From positions 1 to 17,547 of the forward strand of contig JAYVPU010000240.1 in assembly GCA_043757205.1 (NCBI GenBank): 17,547 bases of DNA. The letters are read 5' to 3'. Both the position numbers and the translations under genes were made by a program. The stretch's first letter is position 1; every line of letters begins with the position of its first letter. Source of the stretch: CANCDA01 sp043757205. Its GTDB lineage: Bacteria; Pseudomonadota; Gammaproteobacteria; Burkholderiales; Burkholderiaceae_C. Positions 7,465 to 13,760 of the stretch are shown piece after piece. The notes beneath the pieces are model-generated. The model was not told where the DNA came from and did not search any database. It saw nothing but the letters and a program-made list of their open reading frames with translations.

Positions 7465-8318
7465 ACATGATCGTCGTTCACACCCTTGCCGATCTGCGCG
7501 CTCATCTGGCCCAGTACAAACACCCCGCCCTCGTGCCCACCATGGGCAATCTGCACGAGGGCCATCTGGCCCTCGTGCGTCAGGCCCAACCCCTGGGTGA
7601 TGTGACCATCGCCAGCATCTTCGTCAACCGCTTGCAGTTCGCCCCGCACGAAGACTTTGACACCTACCCGCGCACACTTCAAGCCGACTGCGCCAAGCTC
7701 GAATCTGCCGGGTGCGATGTGGTGTTTGCCCCCAGTGAAAAAGAGTTCTACCCCGAGCCTCAAAGCTTCAAAGTGCAGCCCCCACCCGAACTGGCCGACA
7801 TTCTGGAAGGCCACTTTCGCCCCGGATTTTTCACAGGCGTGTGCACCGTGGTGCTCAAACTGTTCAACGCCGTCTTCTCCGAAGCCCAAGGCAGCCGCGT
7901 GGCCGTCTTCGGCAAGAAGGATTACCAGCAGCAAATGGTCATCCGCCGCATGGTGCAGCAATTGGCTCTGCCCATTGACATCGTCACCGGCGATACCCTG
8001 CGCGCACCCGATGGTCTGGCGCTGTCCTCACGTAACGGCTACTTGAGTGCAGACGAACGCGCAGAAGCCGTGCAGCTCTCAATGGCGCTCAAAGCCATGG
8101 CCGCGTCCCTACACAAGGGTGAGAAAGACATCGCCGCCCTGGAAGCCCGCGCCATGCAGACGATTGCTGATCGCGGCTGGCAACCCGATTACCTGACCGT
8201 GCGCCGCCGCCATGACTTACAAGCCCCACAGACAGGCGATTTTGGTGGTGGAGCTTTGGTCGTTCTGGGTGCCGCGCGGCTGGGTAAGACGCGCTTGATT
8301 GACAACCTGGAGGTGTGA
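7461..8318 (+). CDS. panC: Pantothenate synthetase (pantoate--beta-alanine ligase)
   Basis: A 285-residue cytoplasmic ligase of the nucleotidyltransferase fold. It activates pantoate with ATP and joins it to beta-alanine, the product of PanD encoded upstream. The HIGH-like motif is in PTMGNLHEGH (26-35), the pantoate-binding region is FVNRLQFAPHEDFDTYPR (54-71), and FGKKDYQQ (150-157) and the KMSKS-equivalent LSSRN (188-192) are all present. The Arg of FVNRLQF, where E. coli has Pro, is to my knowledge common in betaproteobacteria. It begins with GTG at 7461, sharing four bases (GTGA) with the panB stop. An ATG two codons further in (7467) is an alternative start. It is the last gene of the plus-strand series and meets the minus-strand block tail to tail after 36 bases. 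Confidence 0.97.
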   Translation: MNMIVVHTLADLRAHLAQYKHPALVPTMGNLHEGHLALVRQAQPLGDVTIASIFVNRLQFAPHEDFDTYPRTLQADCAKLESAGCDVVFAPSEKEFYPEPQSFKVQPPPELADILEGHFRPGFFTGVCTVVLKLFNAVFSEAQGSRVAVFGKKDYQQQMVIRRMVQQLALPIDIVTGDTLRAPDGLALSSRNGYLSADERAEAVQLSMALKAMAASLHKGEKDIAALEARAMQTIADRGWQPDYLTVRRRHDLQAPQTGDFGGGALVVLGAARLGKTRLIDNLEV

Positions 8319-8354
8319 GCACCCAGGTCTGTTGATCTCGACATTAAGTCGTTC

Positions 8355-9365
8355 TCAATCCGCCTTAAACCCCGTCGCCGCCACGGCCTTGCCCCAGGAC
8401 ACCGTGTCCGCCGCGATGATGCGGGCGAACTCTTCACGGGTCGTGCCGGTGGCGCGGAAACCCGCGTCTTCCAGCTTCGTTTTGCCTTCAGGTGACTTCA
8501 CGATTTTTTGAATATCGGCGCTCAGTTTGACCAAGATATCTGAGGGCACTTTGGCTGGAGCCACCACACCAAACCAGGACGAAAACTCCAGATTGCTGTA
8601 GCCCTGCTCTTTGATGGTGGGCACATCAGGCAAGGCCGTGGTGCGTGTGGCACCAGTGCTGCCCAAAGCGAACAACTTACCCGCCTTCACGTTCGGTGCA
8701 GCCAGGCCGACGCTGGCGAAGACGCCTTGCACGTCGCCACTGAACAGCCCGCCCAAAGCATCGGCCGTGGTTTTGTAGTGGATGGGTTCGGGCTTGAGCT
8801 TGACCGCGTCACCAAACATGAAGGCACCGAAATGGCCGGGCGTTCCCGCGCCAAAGGTGGCCATGAACAAGCCTTTTTGTTGCTGTGTCCAGGTGACAAA
8901 TTCTTTGACATTTTTGGCGGGTACTTTTTGCGGATTGACCAGCAAAACAAAGTCTGCGCTGACGACTTGGCTGACAGGCTCGAAGTCTTTCACCGGGTCA
9001 TAGGGCAGCTTGTTATAGGTGCTGGGCGCAATGCTCAATTGCCCGGTCTCACCCAGCATCAGGGTGTAGCCGTCCGGCGTGGCACGCGCCGCTTCGCTGG
9101 CGGCAATCAGCCCGCCCGCGCCGGGTTTGTTGTCCACAATCACGCCCACATTGCCCCAGCTCTCCGACAACTTTTGGGCCAGGATGCGGGCCACGATGTC
9201 CGGCCCCGTGCCGGCGGGAAAGCCAACGATCAATCGAACGGGACGCACTGGGTAATTGGTCTGCGCTTGCACGCCGCCCGCCCAGGCGGCCACGGCCAAG
9301 CCGACCCCCATCGTCAAGACGCGACGTGACAACAAGGCGGTGCTTGAGGCTATGGCTTTTTTCAT
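8355..9365 (-). CDS. Bug-type (TctC family) periplasmic solute-binding protein
   Basis: A 336-residue secreted receptor. Residues 1-35 form a signal peptide: basic start MKKAIASS, hydrophobic core VGLAVAAWAGG, likely cleavage after VQA. The mature protein opens with the family pattern NYPVRPVRLIVGFPAGTGPD, then VIVDNKPGAGG, both characteristic of Bug receptors (Bordetella uptake gene family), which bind carboxylates and other small anions. No TctA or TctB membrane partners are encoded here, so it is one of the many orphan receptors of Burkholderiales; the ligand is unknown. A good ribosome site (CAGGAG) lies about 9 bases before the ATG. Position at the end of a cluster with a ring-cleavage dioxygenase hints at an aromatic or organic-acid ligand, which is inference only. 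Confidence 0.93.
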   Translation of the reverse strand: MKKAIASSTALLSRRVLTMGVGLAVAAWAGGVQAQTNYPVRPVRLIVGFPAGTGPDIVARILAQKLSESWGNVGVIVDNKPGAGGLIAASEAARATPDGYTLMLGETGQLSIAPSTYNKLPYDPVKDFEPVSQVVSADFVLLVNPQKVPAKNVKEFVTWTQQQKGLFMATFGAGTPGHFGAFMFGDAVKLKPEPIHYKTTADALGGLFSGDVQGVFASVGLAAPNVKAGKLFALGSTGATRTTALPDVPTIKEQGYSNLEFSSWFGVVAPAKVPSDILVKLSADIQKIVKSPEGKTKLEDAGFRATGTTREEFARIIAADTVSWGKAVAATGFKAD

Positions 9366-9422
9366 GATCGAGGTCTCCTGAGTGAGTTGTTGCTGTTGAG
9401 AAATGATGAAAGGTGGGCCGAC

Positions 9423-9890
9423 TCAGGCCACTTCGTAAAAGCGCATCACGACCTGGTCCGGCAGCCGTGCACCGGTGCCGACAAACAGGCGCTCGCTGAT
9501 CCAGGCCAAGGCAGAAGAAGCTGTTTCAAAACTCGGGCTACAGCGAAAGTACACCAAGGCAGGATCAACCACCTCACCGCGAACCAGCTTGGCCATGACC
9601 TCCGGTGAGGCGGTGCGCACCGCGCGGTTTTGCACGTAAATCAGATCGCCACCATCGACCTCCACCACATAGCGCGCGTCCAGCTCGGCCATGCGCTCGT
9701 TGATGATCAATTGAAAGTCGGCACCACCAGCCAAGACCCTGCCCGTCCAGCCTTGGCCCTGCACCGTACCACCCAATATCGGAATCAGGCGGCGCATGCC
9801 ATGCAGGGTCTGTCCAACCTCTTGGGGCTTGTCCACTTGCACCGACAAATCGGCGAAGAAATTCAACTGGGGCACGGTCAGATTGAGCAT
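9423..9890 (-). CDS. DUF3237 family protein
   Basis: A 155-residue soluble protein, full length for DUF3237, with no signal peptide. Recognisable conserved parts are the Val-rich opening with a repeated strand pattern, GMRRLIPILGGTVQG, GRVLAGGADFQLI, the ELDARYVVEVDGGDLIYVQN strand, and YFRCSPSFET followed by LAWISERLFVGTG near the end. The family is predicted to be a beta-barrel and I know of no established reaction. In other proteobacteria its genes often sit near Bug receptors and aromatic-degradation genes, as here. It starts 24 bases after the channel-like gene and ends 57 bases before the Bug gene. I see no strong ribosome site, so coupling to the upstream gene is likely. Confidence 0.85.
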   Translation of the reverse strand: MLNLTVPQLNFFADLSVQVDKPQEVGQTLHGMRRLIPILGGTVQGQGWTGRVLAGGADFQLIINERMAELDARYVVEVDGGDLIYVQNRAVRTASPEVMAKLVRGEVVDPALVYFRCSPSFETASSALAWISERLFVGTGARLPDQVVMRFYEVA

Positions 9891-9914
9891 GACCGCTAGG
9901 GTATCAACATTGTT

Positions 9915-10259
9915 CTACTCGCCATCACGCCAATGAAACTTGTGCATGACACGGTGCACGATGGGCGTGAACACGATGGCCACGGTGATCAGGAAAACCA
10001 AGCCGGCGTACAGGGCATACAGACCTGCAAACAACTTGCCTGCATCCGTCTTGGGGGCATCCACCGGCCCCATGCCGCCGAGCAGCATGGCGGAGTTCAA
10101 GAAGGCATCCCTCCAGGGCAATTTCTCAAAGTGGGCATAGCCGAGCATGCCCAGGCCCAGTGAACCCAACAGCAGCCCTGCGGCGAGCGCAATGTGAGCG
10201 GCCAAGCGCCGCGCGAAGACGGCGCGGGGCAGCGGCGGGGTGGACTTTTTTTCGTACAT
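9915..10259 (-). CDS. Small two-helix membrane protein resembling a potassium channel pore module without the canonical filter
   Basis: A 114-residue integral membrane protein. It has a basic N-terminus, a first transmembrane helix at about 19-41, an amphipathic segment WRDAFLNSAMLLGG (49-62), a short loop GMGPVDAPKTDAGK, and a second transmembrane helix at about 76-98 (LFAGLYALYAGLVFLITVAI). It ends in a His-rich tail (VHRVMHKFHW). The order helix, pore-helix-like segment, loop, helix matches the two-helix ion channel module, and GKLFAGLYALYAGLVFL resembles the inner helix. The expected selectivity filter TVGYGD is replaced by LGGMGPVD. It may therefore conduct something other than potassium or not conduct at all. 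The start at 10259 is one base after the dioxygenase stop (TGA-T-ATG); a longer reading from 10442 would lie inside the dioxygenase gene in another frame and is rejected. Confidence 0.75.
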   Translation of the reverse strand: MYEKKSTPPLPRAVFARRLAAHIALAAGLLLGSLGLGMLGYAHFEKLPWRDAFLNSAMLLGGMGPVDAPKTDAGKLFAGLYALYAGLVFLITVAIVFTPIVHRVMHKFHWRDGE

Positions 10260-10260
10260 A

Positions 10261-11205
10261 TCAGGGACGACGCGCCAGCACCTCAAGCTGAGGCCGCTCG
10301 CCACTGGCTTTGCCGGTGATGGGGGGCTTGGGCAGGCGGGTTTCGCCCGTCTCGATGACAAAGTGATGGTCCAGCGAGTACCAGGGGCCGGTGACATCCG
10401 CATCGAACGCGGCCTCACCCTGATGCAAAACGTACTGGCCAATCAGCGCCTGCGTGACGCCAAACTGCACATCGGTGTCGAGGTGCGGGTCGTCGCTGGA
10501 ATAGACCTGCGAGAACTGGGTCTTGAACCCCTCTTGGTAGATCATGAAGTGGATGTGCGCGGGCCGCATATTGTGGCGGCCCTGCGCACGCAGCAAGGTA
10601 CCCACCGGGCCACTGAGCGGGAGCGGGTAACCCGCAGGCTTGATGCTGCGAAAGGCGATATGGCCTTGCGCGTCGGTGGTGAACTGGCCGCGCAAATTCA
10701 TGTCGGCCTGGGCCGGATCCTGGTTCTCATAAAAACCTTCGCTGCTGGCGTGCCAAATGTCCACTTTGGCTCCCACCACCGGGTGGCCTTGTTTGTCACG
10801 CACCCAGGCGTTCACGAAGATCGGCGGTTCGTTGTGGTGCGTGAGCGCAATGTTGGCCCCGTTAGCGTAGGCCGGTGAGTCCATGCGCCAGAACGGTCCC
10901 ATCAGATTGGCGGTGGTTTCGGTCTGACCCTGGTCGCCATTGTTCAGCAAACAGACCAGCGCTGACAAGCCAACCGAGCCACAGGCCAGCACCACTTCGT
11001 TGTGCGACTCGGTGGTGAGCTGCCCGAGCTTGGCGATGAGGCCGCAGGCCTGTTGAAACTCGACCTCGCTTAACCGTGCCTCACGCGCAAAATCGTGCAA
11101 GTGGCGCACGGCGGCGGACATGATCTCGCGAAAGCGTGGGTTCTCGGCGCGTTGCAACTCCGCCAACACAGCGGCGGTCACGTCTTGCTGGTTTTTGATG
11201 ATCAT
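10261..11205 (-). CDS. Intradiol ring-cleavage dioxygenase (catechol/hydroxyquinol 1,2-dioxygenase family)
   Basis: A 314-residue cytoplasmic non-heme iron(III) enzyme that would open a catechol-type ring between the two hydroxyls using oxygen. The N-terminal part (about 1-100) is the helical dimerisation domain, containing FREIMSAAVRHLHDFAREAR and LVCLLNNG. The C-terminal beta-sandwich carries the four iron ligands Tyr159 (EGFYENQDP), Tyr193 (PAGYPLP), His217 and His219 (RPAHIHFMI), spaced 34, 24 and 2 apart, nearly as in catechol 1,2-dioxygenase. Arg214 next to the His pair is also conserved. Which catechol it uses cannot be told; the length and N-terminus resemble hydroxyquinol dioxygenases as much as CatA. 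No muconate cycloisomerase or other ring-degradation gene is in the window. Its ATG overlaps the nadA stop (TGATG), an unexpected partnership. Confidence 0.92.
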   Translation of the reverse strand: MIIKNQQDVTAAVLAELQRAENPRFREIMSAAVRHLHDFAREARLSEVEFQQACGLIAKLGQLTTESHNEVVLACGSVGLSALVCLLNNGDQGQTETTANLMGPFWRMDSPAYANGANIALTHHNEPPIFVNAWVRDKQGHPVVGAKVDIWHASSEGFYENQDPAQADMNLRGQFTTDAQGHIAFRSIKPAGYPLPLSGPVGTLLRAQGRHNMRPAHIHFMIYQEGFKTQFSQVYSSDDPHLDTDVQFGVTQALIGQYVLHQGEAAFDADVTGPWYSLDHHFVIETGETRLPKPPITGKASGERPQLEVLARRP

Positions 11206-12326
11206 CAGGCGGCTCCGATGTGGGGTACCAAACCCGCGACCGGCTGACCCGCCTTGAGCGCTGCCGTGAAGGCCAACATGCGGTCAATCGGCAAACGCGC
11301 GCGCAGGCCCAGGGCTGGGTTCACATGGATTTCGTTCGTGCCGGTCTCCAGCACATGGGCCACACCGGCCAATCCGTTCATGGCCATCCACGGGCAGTGC
11401 GCGCAGCTCTTGCAGGTGGCGCTATTGCCTGAGGTGGGGGCCTCGATGAATATCTTGCCGGGGTTGAGGGTGCGCAGCTTGTGCATCATGCCGCTGTCGG
11501 TGGCGACGATGAACTCGGGGGCATTCATCTCTTTGGCGGCCTTGAGAATGGCCGAGGTGGAACCGACGGCATCGGCCAGGGCGACCACATCGGTCGGTGA
11601 CTCAGGGTGCACCAGTACCTTGGCGCGCGGGTGCTCCTTCATCAAGGCTTGCAACTCAAAGGCTTTGAACTCGTCGTGCACGATGCAGGCGCCGTTCCAC
11701 ATCACCATGTCGGCCCCAGTCTCGCGCTGGATGTAGCTGCCCAAGTGCTTGTCGGGAGCCCAAAGAATTTTTTGACCCTGGTCTTTGAGGGCGCGCACGA
11801 TGTCGAGCGCGCAACTCGATGTGACCAACCAATCGGCGCGCGCCTTCACTGCCGCACTGGTGTTGGCATAGACCACCACGGTGCGATCCGGGTGAGCATC
11901 GCAAAAGGCGCTGAATTCATTAATCGGGCAGCCCAGATCGAGCGAGCAAGTGGCGTCTAGGTCGGGCATGAGAACGCGCTTTTCGGGCGAAAGAATCTTG
12001 GAAGTCTCGCCCATGAAGCGCACGCCCGAGACCACCAGGGTCTGCGCTGCGTGGTCACGCCCGAAGCGCGCCATCTCCAGCGAGTCACTCACCAAGCCAC
12101 CGGTTTCCTCGGCCAGGTCTTGCAGGTCCGGGTGCACGTAGAAGTGCGAGACCATGACCGCGTTTTTTTCTTTCAGCAGACGGCGGATTTTGTCTTTCAG
12201 CGCCGCGCGCTCTTTGGGGCCGGGCTCGACCGACACGCGGGCCCAGGCGTGGCGGGTTTCGCAGGTGGAACCCGTCAGATCGGTCTGCGGGTGCGGCTGC
12301 TCGAATTCAACGTCAATAAGCGACAT
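11205..12326 (-). CDS. nadA: Quinolinate synthase
   Basis: A 373-residue [4Fe-4S] enzyme condensing iminoaspartate (from NadB) with dihydroxyacetone phosphate to quinolinate, which NadC then uses. The three-domain pattern is visible: VSHFYVHPDLQDLAEETGG, GVRFMGETSKIL, then Cys127 (DATCSLDLGC), Cys214 (NGACIVHDEF) and the CKSCAHC motif (305-311), whose cysteines include the third cluster ligand, followed by PWMAMN. VHPESPTD, ATDSGMM and EAPTSGNSATC bind substrate in the family. The protein is in the size range of the long proteobacterial form, with about 40 extra N-terminal residues before the first conserved block. An AAAAGG ribosome site lies 6-11 bases before the ATG. Gene order nadC then nadA, with nadB on the opposite strand about 6 kb away, completes the de novo NAD route to nicotinate mononucleotide within this window. 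Confidence 0.97.
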   Translation of the reverse strand: MSLIDVEFEQPHPQTDLTGSTCETRHAWARVSVEPGPKERAALKDKIRRLLKEKNAVMVSHFYVHPDLQDLAEETGGLVSDSLEMARFGRDHAAQTLVVSGVRFMGETSKILSPEKRVLMPDLDATCSLDLGCPINEFSAFCDAHPDRTVVVYANTSAAVKARADWLVTSSCALDIVRALKDQGQKILWAPDKHLGSYIQRETGADMVMWNGACIVHDEFKAFELQALMKEHPRAKVLVHPESPTDVVALADAVGSTSAILKAAKEMNAPEFIVATDSGMMHKLRTLNPGKIFIEAPTSGNSATCKSCAHCPWMAMNGLAGVAHVLETGTNEIHVNPALGLRARLPIDRMLAFTAALKAGQPVAGLVPHIGAA

Positions 12327-12347
12327 GGTGGCCTTTTAATCAGTTGA

Positions 12348-12388
12348 GGACAGAGCAAAGTTCGCTGCGCGTAACGCTTGGTCTGTCC
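12348..12388 (-). other. Stem-loop between nadC and nadA
   Basis: A 7-bp perfect stem is formed by GGACAGA (12348-12354) and TCTGTCC (12382-12388). Inside it, CAA-G pairs with CTTG after one bulged A, giving about 11 pairs in total around a GC-rich loop. On the minus-strand message it lies just after the nadC stop and before the nadA ribosome site. No U-run follows, so it is unlikely to be a factor-independent terminator. It could protect or separate the nadC and nadA parts of a message. Confidence 0.4.
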
Positions 12389-12397
12389 CGCAAGGTC

Positions 12398-13264
12398 TCA
12401 GGAAAAACGCATGGAGAAATCAACCGCCTTGATGTCCTTGGTCAGCGCACCGATGGAGATGCGATCCACGCCGGTGGCGGCAATATCGCGCACCGTGTCC
12501 CGATTGACCCCGCCCGACACTTCCAGTATGGCCCGGCCTGCGTTCAGGCGCACGGCTTCGCGCATGTCAGGCAGTCTGAAGTTGTCCAGCAAGATCATGC
12601 GAGCCCCGGCGTCCAAGGCCTCTTGCAGTTGGCTCAGGGTTTCCACTTCAATCTCCACAAAACTCGCGTCGGGCGCGACCTGAGCCACGCGCTGCAACAC
12701 GGCCTGGATGCCACCGGCAGCGGCAATGTGGTTTTCTTTGATCAGCACGGCGTCATACAGGCCGATGCGGTGGTTGGTGCCACCCCCAACACGCACGGCG
12801 TATTTTTGCGCCAAACGCAAGCCCGGCAGGGTTTTGCGAGTATCGACAATCTGCGCTTTGCTACCGGGCACGCTGTTGACCATCTGCACAAAGCCCGCGG
12901 TGTGCGTGGCCACAGCGCTCAGCAGTTGCAAAAAGTTGAGCAGGGTGCGCTCGGCGGTGAGCAGGGCGCGGGCCGAGCCTTGCAGGGTCATCACCACCTG
13001 ATCGGGCTGGCAATGCTGGCCCTCAGCCACCTGCCATTCAAGGCGGGCCTCAGGTGCGACTTGCTGCAAGCTCGCTTGCACCCAGGTCGCGCCACAGATG
13101 ACCGCCGCTTCACGCGCCACGATGCGGGCGCTGGCTTGGCGCGTGGGGTCAATCAGGGCGGCGGTGAGGTCGCCGCTGCCCACGTCCTCGGCCAAGGCGC
13201 GGGCGGCGTCGGCATGGGCCAACGCAATCAAAGAAGCTTCAGAAAAATCAAAGTGTGAGGTCAT
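12398..13264 (-). CDS. nadC: Nicotinate-nucleotide pyrophosphorylase (carboxylating)
   Basis: A 288-residue cytoplasmic enzyme (quinolinate phosphoribosyltransferase) that joins quinolinate to PRPP, releasing CO2 and forming nicotinate mononucleotide. Family motifs in order are EDVGSGDLTAAL (26-37), AERTLLNFLQLLSAVAT (104-120), DTRKTLPGLR (141-150) and KYAVRVGGGTNHRIGLYDAV (154-173). Then follow LIKENHI (174-180), EIEVETLSQL, ILLDNF, LEVSGGVN (247-254) and DRISIGALTKD. All the substrate-contacting Arg, Lys and His positions I know of are kept. The start is taken at 13264 because the protein then begins where the family does; the longer reading to 13333 runs into the DUF1854 gene. The ATG lies 13 bases after the DUF1854 stop, without a strong ribosome site, suggesting co-translation. 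Confidence 0.96.
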   Translation of the reverse strand: MTSHFDFSEASLIALAHADAARALAEDVGSGDLTAALIDPTRQASARIVAREAAVICGATWVQASLQQVAPEARLEWQVAEGQHCQPDQVVMTLQGSARALLTAERTLLNFLQLLSAVATHTAGFVQMVNSVPGSKAQIVDTRKTLPGLRLAQKYAVRVGGGTNHRIGLYDAVLIKENHIAAAGGIQAVLQRVAQVAPDASFVEIEVETLSQLQEALDAGARMILLDNFRLPDMREAVRLNAGRAILEVSGGVNRDTVRDIAATGVDRISIGALTKDIKAVDFSMRFS

Positions 13265-13277
13265 GGTTAAAACCGGA

Positions 13278-13760
13278 TTACATGAAACGATCCAGAATTT
13301 TCCGGCTGTCTTTGTCCAGCTTTTCCAGATCACGGATTAAAAAATGGATGCCGTGCGAGTCGCTCACCAGCAGGGTCTGCCCGGCCAGACGACGAATGTC
13401 TTCGTCCCCGCGCAACACAAACTGCGTGTCGCCTCGGTCGGTTTTGACGACCCAGGTGCAGGGCGTTGAAAAGCTGGAAACGCTCACGATGGTCTGGATT
13501 TCAGGCATGAACTCGCGCGACTCCAGCGCGTCGCGGATCAGGCCTTGCGCGGGTTGGGGCACGTCGCTCAAGGCGTCGAGCCAGACCGCCTCATGGCCAT
13601 CGGCGTCCATCAGCGCGATGCCTTGTTCGGGTGACTGCACGGGAAAGGCGCGCACTGGCACCACACCCTGCACCACACGACCGTCGGGCTGGGTGAGGAT
13701 CAGTTGGCCAAAGGAGTTGCGCGTCAGCTCAAATGCCGCGGGTGTCATGCGAGTGCTCAT
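13278..13760 (-). CDS. DUF1854 family protein, probably cyanophycin-associated
   Basis: About 160 residues from the ATG at 13760 (other in-frame starts at 13787 and 13748). It is recognised as DUF1854 by its sequence pattern: LTRNSFGQLILT, EGVVPVRAFP-like VVPVRAFPVQSPEQGI, GHEAVWLD, REFMPEIQTIVSVSSFSTPC, WVVKTDRGDTQFVLRGDEDI and the highly conserved end SDSHGIHFLIRDLEKLDKDS. It is soluble with no membrane segment or signal. I recall the family being named as associated with cyanophycin metabolism because it accompanies cphA and an ABC exporter; no biochemical role is known to me. The coding region overlaps the ABC exporter's 3' end by about 32 bases, implying tight co-expression, and nadC follows 13 bases later. 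A partner or regulator of the exporter is the natural guess, not shown. Confidence 0.85.
   Translation of the reverse strand: MSTRMTPAAFELTRNSFGQLILTQPDGRVVQGVVPVRAFPVQSPEQGIALMDADGHEAVWLDALSDVPQPAQGLIRDALESREFMPEIQTIVSVSSFSTPCTWVVKTDRGDTQFVLRGDEDIRRLAGQTLLVSDSHGIHFLIRDLEKLDKDSRKILDRFM

Noticed and set aside
8319..8354. Possible bidirectional terminator between the convergent panC and Bug genes
   Set aside because: The only hairpin seen is CGAC-ATTAA-GTCG (8339-8351), four base pairs with no U-run on either strand; too weak to call.
10260..10442. N-terminal extension of the channel-like protein up to 10442
   Set aside because: The extra 61 residues lie wholly inside the dioxygenase gene in another frame, are Arg/Ser/Pro-rich and non-hydrophobic, and the ATG at 10259 fits a stop-start junction.
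12327..12397. NAD-sensing riboswitch upstream of nadA
   Set aside because: The gap holds a simple stem-loop but none of the conserved nadA-motif structure I know, and it is short; not supported.
12344..13258. Plus-strand open frame (304 codons) opposite nadC
   Set aside because: Shadow of nadC with His/Gln-rich composition and no motif.
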